NCBI GenBank assembly: GCA_034670405.1
Contig: JAXDDX010000002.1
Coordinates: forward strand, 4,869,501-4,933,500
Origin: Hoplostethus atlanticus
Lineage: Eukaryota > Chordata > Actinopteri > Trachichthyiformes > Trachichthyidae
Length of the DNA: 64,000 nt
Direction: 5' to 3'
Position 1 is the first letter of the stretch. Every line of letters begins with the position of its first letter. The position numbers and the translations under genes were made by a program. Under the pieces are notes generated by a model. It was not told where the DNA came from and made no database searches. It saw nothing but the letters and a program-made list of their open reading frames with translations. Below are positions 37,616 to 50,400 of this stretch, one piece after another.

Positions 37616-40342
37616 CCCAGTTGCTTGCCCATTCTTCAGACCTATTGGGACTCTGCGATGCTTGAGCAATCACTTAGCCTCAGCACTGTTGGATATTGTT
37701 GCTGCTAGAAGGAATCAGTCGGCATCTTCTTTTCTTCCTATTCTCTCTAATAAGTGAGGACAATAGTGGCTGCCTGTATTGGACCAAAGGCCCCGGGGGG
37801 GAAATGTCCTGATGGCTCTTTGGCTAACTTCAATCACAGTGGATATACATATAACCATCTATCATGTCAGGCGTTATTGTCTGCTACTGGTAACTCAACC
37901 CAAAGATGGATTGCTTTGTCTCAGGGCTTTGTACTTGCTCACTGTGGCAGATTTCCTCCATTTGTCTCGTTCTCTGAGGGGGAAGCAAGCTGCTCTGTCT
38001 AGTGTTGCAGAACAATTTGGGTTTATCCTGTTGCTGTCTTTTATATCTCTTTAAATAATGAAAAAGATCTGTTTAGGTTAGTAAGAAGTCAGCATATACG
38101 GTATATTTCAATATAGTAACATTTTACATTGACATGAAATTCCATTATATAAACGGCAGAGTGATGAATTTTTCAAGTGGCAGTTGCAGTACACTTGACA
38201 AAATTACTCGCAGCGAGGTAGACAGATGTAGGCTGAACTTTGTCCAAAGAAATACAATTAATTGATTATTTCTAAAACAATATTACCTATAAACAAATGT
38301 GTATTTCTTTATTATTTTTTTCAGGGAAGACTGAGACAGAGAAGTGAGTTTGCAAATTGCAAATTTGCAGATTACTTCAACTTCTTCAAGCAAACTGCTT
38401 GTTAACCAGTTTATTAACTGGGAGGAGCTGTAAATGAATGCTGCAAAACAAGAAACCGCAAGTAGTTTTACAAAACGTCTTCCAGCAAATGTGGAATTGC
38501 AATAAGCAATAAATAAGTAAATAATAAGAACACGGCTGACTTCACTGCCCCATTTCCTAAAAAAGCAGCTCCATTGTTTCGGTTGCCTCTTTTACCTTTA
38601 AAGGCTTCTAACCAGTAGCATAAGTATAACAAGACCACCACCACTAAATAAGGCATAGTGCTTTCCATGATTTGGGGGATTTACACTTTTATTCACTTCC
38701 CAGAAATTATGGAATTTCTCATTAAATGAAATCGAATCAAATCAAATCAAATCAAATCAAATGTTAACTGCTTTTTTCAAAACAAATTTGTCACAATGCA
38801 TTTCAGCAAAAGAATGAAAACTAATAATACTAATAAAATAACATGCACTTCTGTTGTCGTTGCCACTCCAGGACCTGCTCCTGTGTTTATCGGGTCAGAT
38901 CCTGTGGGTGAACAGCGCTACACAGGCCTTCTCCAGGACGTTCGCCTGTACGGTACTAAGCTGAACCGCGGCCACATCCACGAGCTTCACACCCAGCCTG
39001 CCAAAACGGACCTGCGTAACATCTCAGGCTACCTTCAGTACCGGCAGGAGGAGAAAAAGAAGTCCTTCGTGGTGGAGGTCAGGGATGATAAGGACGAGGA
39101 GGGAGAGGAGGTGTTCTATCTACAGTTGGTGGCAGTGCATGGCGGAGCGCGCCTCCCTCTCCCCAGACCTACCGCCACGCTGCGAGTCATGAAGAGCGAC
39201 AGTGCTAACGGGTTTTTTGGATTCACCGGTGCCTGCATACCTAATGTAAGTGCATACGGGCTTAACATGTTGAGCCCTATCACTCATGTTGCTAACACAT
39301 TGTACATCGCAAACATTTACTGAGATGATGGACGGAACCAATTTGTTTTGATGTACAACTATCAAAAGCACAAAGCAAGACTTCTGCTCAGGTATACCAT
39401 TCAGTATCGTCTGAATAAGGCCTGAATGCTTCTACATGACCACCATTACAATGGCATTTGTCAGTGTTGTCACTGGCTTTGACACTCACTGGTCTCTAGA
39501 GGGAAAACGTATGCATACTATTACCTAGAGAGACGTGTAATGTAAACCCACTGGTTTGTTAGCCCGTGTCCTACTGCATATTTCATCAGTCTTCACGCCT
39601 GGCTGCAGGGAGAGCATGCTCTCCCTCTTTAGCTGGATTGGACACGTGGCCTCTCCTATGGGCCCCTCTCAGGTAGAGCGACAGCTGGCAAGGCCGGGCT
39701 CCGGCAGGGTCTGCCAGCCAGGGCATTCCTGTAGAAGTGGATCAGGAGTTCCAGTACTGGGACTGGCAGGTCTAGAGTTCCTTGTTTCCATCAGCGCAAC
39801 AGGTGGCAGGGCCAGGGATGGCATTCCGTCAGAAGTAGGGATGTACATCCTATATCCTTTGGGGACACAGAGACGTAGCGGCATGTGGGCTATCAAGTGG
39901 TCTTTCTCCAAATCACATTATGGTTGTAAAGCTATTAGAGCAGACCATTAAGGTAGTTGGTAAGTCTAGCGCATGCAAGCGTAACATAATGACTATAGTG
40001 GGATGCATGTGAATTTGTTACACAATTATTGTCTCACAAATAAACCAAATTCAGTATTATATATATTTCCAATTCATTGAAAGAAGTGATAAATGGACAG
40101 TTTTCATGCCAACAGTTGCTTTTCATTCAACTGTCCTTGCTCTCTGTAATCTCTCCTCCCAGACCACCGAGGAGGGATCCACTATCTCATGTGTGATCGA
40201 GCGTATGCGGGGAGCTCTGGACGTCGTTTATGTCAACTACAGTGTTACCCAGCTGGGCAGCTTGGACAGTAAGACCCCAGCCCACCAGGATTTTGCTAAT
40301 GCCACCGGAGCTGTGCTTTTCATGCCTGGACAGCGCTCTGAG

Positions 40343-40408
<66 letters not shown>

Positions 40409-41435
40409 CAAAGACAGAGAAAGAGAAAGGAGAAAGAGACCGAAGGCTGGGTAACGTGAGTTCACCTGGGCTCATCTAGTCATTCACAGAGAATAACAAA
40501 CATGTGGATTGAGCCGCTGTGCACCGTATTCACACATCTTCATATTTACTCCAAATAAACATGTACCAGTTTGACAATAGTATTTTATACTGCCCACCAC
40601 ACTGCAATGTTTGTAGAGATCCAGCCCCACCTAGTGGTTGGCTGGATATGAATTTACTGATGTGCAACAGGTGTCAGCTAACGATTAAGCTTATTCTTTA
40701 AGCCTGTGGCGCACAAAATACATCGGCACATTGTGAATACATAGCACCAAAATAATAACATGATTTAGTGATGCTAAACCAGCAGGGACTGTGTAGGGAA
40801 TGAAATAGACTTCAATCATACAACCTCTCGTATTAGAGCCTAGAATAAAACATAAATAAAAAATGTATCCTCTGTGTGTGTGTGTGTGTGTGCCTCTTTC
40901 TGCCAGGTCCTGAACCTCCTGGTGTTGGATGATAACCTCCCAGAGCTGGCAGAGTCCTTCCAGGTCACGCTGGTGTCGGCAGAGTCGGGTGATGGGAAGC
41001 CAGGCTCCACCCCCTCCAGCGGAGCAAGCATCGACCCCGATAACTTCATCAACAATGTCTCGGTCACGGCGAGTGACCACCCCTATGGTACTGACACACA
41101 CCAGCACTGATGCTGCTTTTCTTTTCAGAGAGCCAGCCAACCTGAATGCTGATTCATGAAGTTACAAAATGCTGCTATTTTTAGTATTTCCTGATCCATG
41201 TTTATAAGATTAATTTGTTACAAGCAGCTTATTGGGTCAGCTGGACACGGATGCTAAAACTTTCTCTTCCCCTTCCTCCTCCACCTCCACCTCCACCCCT
41301 CACCCCTTCCATCTCCCTCTCCTCCCCCACTCCTTGCCTCCCTACTCCAATTGTACCCCTCTCGTCTTCCCTATTTTCACTGCATCATTATTTACAATCT
41401 ACTATCATCTCCCCTTCTCTCCTTTCCTCTATCCA

Positions 41436-41469
<34 letters not shown>

Positions 41470-44400
41470 TCCTCCTCCCTCCCTCTTCCAGGCCTGCTCC
41501 AGTTCCAGCCTAGCCCTCCAGGGGAAGGGTTGATCTCCCCAGCGTTAGAACCCGCCCACATCACTGTTAACGAGGAAGATGGAGAAGTGCGTCTGCTCGT
41601 GGTCAGGGCCCAAGGCCTTCTGGGAAGGGTCATGGTCGGATACAGGACGACGCCCTTCACAGCGTCCAGCCCCGAGGACTATGAGGTCACTTTCTATCAT
41701 CTTTTTTTCATATAGTTCAATACGTCACTGCAATAGCATAATGTAATAAATGGCTATGTACGCCTTCCTGAGACATAACATACTACCATCTTGTCTTTGT
41801 GCTACAATAAGAGGTGGAGCATTTTGTGAGTGATATGTAATAATCATTCATAAACTCATTCATAAAAATCATTGATCTTGCTGATGATACATATTCGATG
41901 AGTGATCTTCAGACAATGCAACTTTCAACTTTCTGCCACCTTTCATGGCTCTCTTCCACTCTTTCTCTGTATTCCACTGCCAGGACTCAGAGGGCATACT
42001 GGACTTTGTGCCAGGGCAGAGGTTAAAGTTCATCACTCTGACCATCATCGACAACCCTGTCCCTGAGCTGGACAAGCTTTTCAGAGTTGAGCTCTACAAT
42101 CCTGATGGAGGAGGTAAGACTGTGCATGATGGCAAAAGGTATTCATCTTCATTGGTAGTTTGTGTCAAAATGTTCAGCCTTAGCGGTACGTTCCACAGGT
42201 ATTTCTAATACATTTTCACTTAAAACCTTTCAATACCGATCCTGAACTGATCCTGTTTTCTGATCCTATTGTTTGTGACTATTGTGTGACCATGTTTGCT
42301 GTGCTCCTGTGTGCTTCCCACATACCTACCCCCCTGCTCCCGTTTGGCCCTGATCCCCACTCTTCTGGTGTGATCCCCTCTCCCTTGGTGTGATTCTGAC
42401 CTGGTTTGATCATTGTGTGATCGTGGTGTGTGTGATCAACCAGTCGATCAGTTCCTGCATAGTGAAGGAAGTGGTAGTGGGGAGAGTGACTCTGACTTCC
42501 TACTTCCATCCTATCACCATCGTGGTAAGTCTCCCCTTCCTCTACTCCCCCAACCTCTTCTTGTCCCCATTCCTTTCAACCCTCACGCCCTCACGCTCAT
42601 TTCTCATCCCTTATCATTACCCAGGGCTCACATTCATGAAAGGCGATTAGGGTTTGACTAATGTGGTTTTTCGAAGACTGACTATCTTTAAATTAAAAAG
42701 TCCATGCAAGTTTCATCGCAGGTTGTTCAGACTGACACCCGGACACCATCATGTCAGAGGCTGATATTATGGAGGTTTGACTAGCCGATATCTCATTTTT
42801 AATAAAAGGCCAATATTGACCCGATATATTGGCATTACCCCTAATTGAGATATGAACTGGCCCAAACATAGTACACCAAGTAGTGCAACCAACACCTCAC
42901 TGTGGTCGTTTTGTGTCTGTCAGCTGGGTTATTAGTGCCCCATTAGTTACATATGCATCTATGAGTGTGTGTGTGTGCATGTGTGGGTGTGTGTGTTTGC
43001 TTGTGTGTGCTATTTACATGGGAATGGGGTCTGTGAGAAGTGCCCAAGGAGAGTGATGTGGGAAAAGCAAATAGCCTTTCTGTTGAGACGGGGGCAGAAG
43101 TGGTAAGTGGTTGACATGGAATGTCACAGACCTCGAGGTTTCATGTACTAAAATAACCTCCGAAGCTGTGAAGTCAAACACTATACTATTGTCACCTCTT
43201 CATTCCCCTCTTCTCTCACCATTGTGCACTTTCTGTGTACGTTGCGCTTAAATGTGACTAAAATATATCTCTAAAAAGTAATGCAGAATCATATCTGGTA
43301 TTGTGTATGTAGCCAGCCTGGGAGCTGCTTCCCACATCACGGTGACCATCGCTGCTTCTGATGACGCCCATGGAGTGTTTCAGTTCAGTCCTGATTCTCT
43401 GGCTGTCAACGGGACAGAACCTGAAGATGGACACAGCTCTGTGGCCCTCCAGGTCAGTCTCCAGGGAGATACGTGTTTTCCTGTGTTTGAGTTTAAGCAA
43501 GTATGTTCTTGAGATACAGTATACGGTATAGTTCATCATCATGCTATCTCTTTTCTATCTCCCCTTTTGTCCTCTCCCAGGTGGATCGGTCCTTTGGTGA
43601 CCTCTCCAATGTGACTGTGTACTGGGAGGCTGAACCAAGTTCAGAGGAGGACCTCCTCAGCAGGTCTGGAAACGTTACCTTCGGCGTAGGTCAGACTACA
43701 GGGAACATCATCGTCAGAGTAGCCCAGGATGAAGTGCCTGAGCTGGACAAGAGCTTCGCCGTGTCCTTGGTTAACGTCTCCCATGGTCGTCTGGGTGTGC
43801 AGACCTCTGCTACTCTGACCGTGCTCGCCAGCGATGACCCTTATGGTGTTTTCGTGTTCGCTGACTTCACCAGGCCCGTCCGACTTCCTGAAGCCGACTC
43901 AACTGTCACCCTCAGCATCCTCCGACAAAGAGGACTGATGGGAGAGGTGTGTTGTTAACAATTGACATAGCTCCAGTAATCAATAACAAAACAACGTGAT
44001 ATGTTCCATTCAGGTGAATTGACCCGAGTTATGATTCTGTTTCTTGGATGTTGAATGAATCAATAAGCCAGTGTGACTGATGCCATATGTGCTGGATTTA
44101 TCAATTGATATTATCCAATATATATTTGACCTGACTATCATTGGCCTAGGTGCGTGTGACATATGGGACGCTGAGCGAGGCGGATCCGGCTCCATACAGG
44201 ACCCCAGGGTTGGGCCGGGCCAGCGAGGGGCGGGACTTTGTTCCCCTCCTAGAATCTGTTGTGTTCTTGGCCAATCAGAGTGAAGCAAACATCACCCTCC
44301 AAGTGCTGGATGATGAGGATCCAGAGAGAGATGAGTCTGTGTTTGTGGAGCTGATCAGTGTTGATCTCATCGAAGGAGAGCAGGAGAGGCTCAGTAAGAT

Positions 44401-47400
44401 ACTGAATGTTTTAGATTGTAACTGATGAAATCATTCAAGTCACAATGATGCTGTGTGTCTTTATTAGTGTTCAACTGAAACTGCAACAAATGCAACTCCA
44501 AGTGCTTTACAATAATGCACAGATGTAAACCACAGAAAGCTATTGAAATAACTCAGCTATACCATATTGTATTGATTTTGTATCCTCCTGTCTCTCCCAG
44601 TTGCCAAATCCCCTCGTCTAGGCCCCAGGACGGAGATTGTAGCCCAGGTCATAGTGGAGGCCAGTGACGATGCCTTTGGAGTCCTCCAGCTGTCGGACCC
44701 TGCTGTCAGTGTGGACGAGCACTACGTTGGGCCGTTCATATACGTCACACGTGAAGGGGGGATATTTGCTGACGTGTCTGTCAAGTTCAGAGCGATTCCA
44801 ATGACCGCCAGAGTCAGTAAGTGTTGGGCAGAGTATGGACTTGATACTGTTTTGTCTATGCTTCGTGCGTGTGTGCGCATATGTGTGTGTGGGCTAGTTA
44901 TGTCCGTTTTTACTTACGTCCATGTGTGTATTCCTACAGGTGAAGACTACAGCGTAGCCTCCACCGATGTGGTCCTCCTAGAAGGGGAGTCCAGTAAGGC
45001 TGTACCCATCTACATCATCAACGACGTGGTCCCTGAGCTGGAGGAGACCTTTCGCATCGAGTTGATCAACCAGACCACTGGAGGAGCTCTGCTGGGGGAG
45101 CTCACACGCACAGTTATTACCATCCTGCCTTCTGATGACCCCTTTGGTGCTTTTGGTTAGTAGTTGTTACACTAGTATCGCTTTTTCACTCCCTCCATCA
45201 ATCCCTTCATCAATGCATTGAAAGCTTCCTCACTACTGTTATGACCACAATTAGCTCTGATACTTTACCATTATGGAGTGGATTCTTTAGTTGGAGCTGT
45301 TTCTGTCTGCCTAGTCTTCCAGGCGGTCCCAGTCACCCTAGAGGAACCAGGGTCCAACTCCATCGAGGTCACGCTGCCTATTGTCCGTAATGCCTGGGAC
45401 TATTGGCACAGTGGCGGTCCACTGGCAGGCTACTGTCAACGGTCAGGTTGCGGTGGGGGACATCAGACCCCCGTCAGGGGAGGTCACCTTTGCTCCCGGA
45501 GAGACCATGAAGATTCTAAGAGTGGAGGTCTTAGCTGACGATGTACCTGAAATCACTGAGGTAAGACATTTTGTTCCCTCATGAAAGCTATTTGATGTTT
45601 TTACTGACATAAAAGTGCAGAAACATAGTAATTGTAATGTCTTCCTTTCCAGGTTATTAAGGTGGAGCTGACTGGTGCCAGTAATGGGGGAAACCTTGGA
45701 CCTGAGACATTTGTGAACATTATAGTGCCTGCTAATGACAATCCATATGGGACGGTCTTCTTTGAACAGTCTGTGTACCGCATTCAGGAGCCACTGGAGG
45801 GAATTTATGTAGCCAATATCACAGTCCGGAGGAGGTCAGTCCTTTGCCTCTGTCTACTTTTTGTTATTGTTTTATACTGAAAGAATAGTTTCATTTCAGA
45901 ATTGTTTTATTCATAGTCATCATCTTTCTTTTGTGGTATGTTTGACTAACAATCTTTCCCATCCTCCCTCTTTTCCATCATCCCCGTTACTTTCATTCCA
46001 GTGGTGGTAACTTTGCTCGTATGGAGATCCTCTACAGCACCTCAGAGGTTGATATTGTTGGCTTGGCTCAGGCTAAGGGCCAGGACATGCTGATGTACTA
46101 CGACCCTCCAGTACCAGGCCGTCCGTCTGCTGCCCCCCAAAGGACAGTCACCACCACTGGCCAGGCAGACCCCCTGGCTGCCTGTGCTGCTGCTTGTCTG
46201 AGGGAGCGTGCCTGCCAGGCCTTCTCTCTCTCATCAGGGGTGACCCCGCCATCCTGCTCTTGGGTGACCTCGGGAGCTGACCAGCTAACTCCTGAACCGC
46301 AGGCTATGACATATGTGAAAAATGCCACCGCAGCTGCTGTCCTCTTCAGTGCTCAAGCTGTGGCAGGGAGCGATTACATCACCATGACGGCTCAAAGCGC
46401 CTTCATGGAGGACGGGTCAGCGTTCGCCAACCTCACTGTCCCAATCTTGACTGATAAATTCCCTGAAATGGACGAGAGCTTCTCCATCCAGATCCTACAG
46501 GTACACAGCATTAACTTAAAGGATGTCATCTTTTCACAAGGTTACTGTACAACTCATATTCACACAGTAACACACATTCACACCTGGGAGCTGCCCAGTA
46601 CAACCACAGTCTGGTGCGTTTGGCCACTGAGCAGCTCCACTGGAGGAATCAGAGGTTAAGTGCCTTGCTCAAGAGTACCTTAAAAGTACATTTTCTCAGG
46701 GGGTCAGAGGATTTGAAGCTGCAACCTTCCCATCACATGCCTTCTTCTCTAGCCTATAGACCTCCACTGCTTCCTCTGTTTTGTACTGTATGCTTTGATT
46801 TGTTTTAGCATCATGCACTCAATTTTAACTGCTGAATTTTACTGGAAATGTATTACAAATAAAATACATTTCCGTCTATTGTTTTTGAAGGTAGAGCTGG
46901 TGAATCTGACTGTGGCGGAGAAGAACCTGCCCTCCATTGGCCAGCCAGACAAGGCTGTGGTCACCATAGGGATGAATGGAGATGCGTTTGGAGTGTTTCT
47001 GATATACAGCCTCAGTCCCAACGCCACTGAGCAGGGGCTCTATCTAGAGGTCCGAGAGGAGCCAATGGTTGTGGTGCCTCTGGTTATAGAGAGGAGAGGA
47101 GGGAGTCTGGGAAGGGTCACCATAGAGTGGAGGTTTGTTGGAGGAAAAGCCACACCGGACGCTGACTTCACCGGGACTGGAGGGATGCTGGTGTTTGCAG
47201 ATGGTAGGTGGTAGATTTCAAAAATGAGAAAAATGAGGAAGAGTTTCATTTCAATATTATTTCACTCACTAGATGTTCGCAAAATGAGAGAGTTACAGTC
47301 GTAATGTAATTCTGTAAGTCACATCTAACAACAAGCATCTTCTCAGAAAAGGTTCTTTGTGACAAAATCTTATCAAACAGTGGTTGTTGGTCTAATGCAG

Positions 47401-50400
47401 ATCTATTTGGGGGTCCTAGAATAAACTTGTACTTTTACTGTATCCAATAGTAAGCAGAATTAACAGAAAACTAATTTGTACACTCAATGTCTCATGTACT
47501 TTATCTTCTCTTCCTACAGGTGATGTGAAGAAGACCATAGAGATAGTAATCAGAGATGACAGTGAGCCAGAGGACAGCGAGAGCCTCATGATTGGCCTGG
47601 TGAAGACGGAGGGAGGAAGTCGAATCCTGCCCAGCTCCGACACTGTAACCATAGTGATACTGGCTAACGATAACGTGGCTGGCGTCGTGGGCTTCCATCC
47701 AGCCTCGCGCTCCGTCATCACCAGAGAGGGTGGGCGTCTGTTGCCTCTTGTTGCTACGTAACTGCACGTGTGTTGTGCATGAGTGTACGGGCATGTCTGC
47801 GCACCTCAGCGTACTCGTATTCCAAGGACGTGCATTATACACTTACAGTCACTATCACTATCCCTGTCACTGGAGACTTGCCCTGTTGCGTAGTCGAGCG
47901 AGCAGCAGCTGAGGGAATGCTGTAATAGTAGTGAGAGCTTGTGGAAACAGATGGCACATGCGGCTATGTAGCATGGCTGTTGTGTATGCATGACAGAGCA
48001 GCTGAATTACACCACATGCGAGTGGAATGAGAGACCTTGAAGCATCTCCAGCTGGATCTAGAAGAAAACGTGCACAGTCCAAGTCTATAAACTTATCCAA
48101 CTTATACATATCCAGTATTGTGTAGTTTATTTTGTCTTGGCACTTCCTCTTTTATTATTGTGAATTTGTGAAACACTTTGTGAGCTTTGGTTAGAAAGGT
48201 GCCGTATAAATAAATGTTTACTTACTTACTCACTTACTTACTACATGTATGGGTCATACTCAATTAGACGTGTAGGAAATTGATAAAATGTTGCTCCTCA
48301 TATTGCGCCATACCATTCAGATTCTTCATAGGTTTTTCATTATTGCGCTGTATTTATTCAGACAGTGTGAGAAGGCAAATAGAAGACGGAGTGCTTAAGA
48401 TTGGTCTTGAACCCAGGCTTTGACCTGTGGGACTGACTGTATCACGCTTTGTATTACAGGTGAGAGGCAGTCCTTGTTAGTGATGAGGACAGCTCCAGGG
48501 CTGGGTAACGTCACCGTGGACTGGACTGTTCAAGGACCCCTGGTGGACAGGACCTTCACTCAGACCTCTGGAGTACTTTTCTTCACTCAGGTAAAACACC
48601 AACGGAGAGCATAGAACAGTTCATTATAGGAGCATGGTTAAATAGATAGTATAGTATAATAGATAGTATATTATATGTAAACATGCCATCCATCCGCTGT
48701 ACATCCTGGTTCTATGTCACCTAGTACCGCAGTTTTTTGTATTTAGCATTTAGACCTTTGTATTTTGTATTTTGTACATTCTGTTTCTTGTTGATACGGT
48801 TATGCTGCTGTAACCCCAGAATCCCCCCCCCCCCCTCCGAGGATCAATAGAGTATCTATCTATCTAGTAATAGTAAGAAACCTAACAGTAATAGTAATAG
48901 TAAGATAAGTAGTAGATAGTATAGTTGTATAGTAAATAATTTAAAAAAAGGCCAGCTGTTGTTGAGTTTCTTTGGTGTTTTGTGAGGTTGCTTGAGGCTA
49001 TCAGCTAGCAAAAGGGTAAATCTTGAGTGATTTAAATGGATGCACCTGTATATTTGATATCTCCAGCTGAAGTGATGTAATATCTACTTTTGTATTAAGG
49101 GAGAACTGAATGACACCATAGTTGTGCAGCTGCTTGATGATGCCACACCAGAGGACAAAGATGAATACAAAGTTATCCTGTCCAACATACAAACATTCGG
49201 TAATACAACTGCTATGCCTCTTTCTATGAATGATTATTGTACATGAGCTCTTCACGATGTGAGCCAAAACAAATATAGCCATTAAAATATCTTAGAAGAA
49301 CCAGAAATATAAACTGTTCAATAATTTTGAATCAGTGTTTTCACATTTTCTCACTCATTCTCCCTGACTGTCACACAGGGGTGTTGGTGACAGGCCATGC
49401 GGCATTGGACGCTCAGGGCAGCGTGGCGGTGGTTACCGTGGAAACCAGCGACGAACCTTATGGGATGTTGAGCATCGCCCCTTCCTCCCTCAGGGTGACC
49501 ACAGAGGAACGGGACCGAACTGTAAACATCTACGTCAACAGGGAGTTTGGAGCCTCAGGTCAGTGGGTTTGGTGCATGTTTTCATGATGAATGACTTCCC
49601 ATTGTAGCAGTAAGTTAAGTATTTCATAATTCAGGGTTCCTGGATATTTCAAATATTACAACTAAATCGTCTTTGTCCAGGTGCGGTGAACATCACCTAT
49701 GAGGTTGTGAGCGGTTCTCTCCAGGACTTGTCCCAGGTAGAGGGGGCTCTCGCTGAGCCGGGACAGGACTTCATCTCTGGAACTGGTTCTGTTATCCTTC
49801 AGGATCGACAGACCTCTGTCGCCATCCCTGTCACCATACTGGATGTAAGGATTTCCATAACATCTTGTAACATTATAACACATGTTTTCTAGGCATATAG
49901 CAGATTTCTTCTTTCTTTTATTTTCATCAAAATGATTTTGTCTGGCAGGATGTCTACCTTACTCAAGCTATATACCTTTGAAACAGCCTCAGCATTAAGC
50001 TTTCCTTTTCCTTTTCTTTTCCCAGGATGACATTCCAGAGTTGCAGGAGTTCTTCTTGGTCAACGTAACATCAGCAGTGCTCATCACGACCCTTGCCACT
50101 GCTCCCCAGCTAGGTATGGAGCAATGTACCAGCTTACAACTGATAACTGCATTTCCTTAATTACTCTTTCCAATATTTTATTTTTTTTACAATATAGTCA
50201 TTCTCTTCTGCTACTGTCGACAGTCAGTTCTCATAGTCTCAGTATATGTAAAGTAATTTTCCTCCTTGCGTTTCCCTGTGTAGCTCCCCTCTGGTCTACT
50301 CTGCATTTTTTATATTCTGCGTAATTTCTGTCTTCCTTTCATTTCTATTTTTCTCACCACTTTGCTCTGTTTGATGAATAGAGGTTGTGTATTGCACGTT

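Noticed and set aside
45323-45326. Acceptor at CCAG just before GCGGTC for exon 32
   Set aside because: It would break phase with exon 31. The CTAG ending at 45314 keeps the frame and adds VFQ, in line with human FQI.
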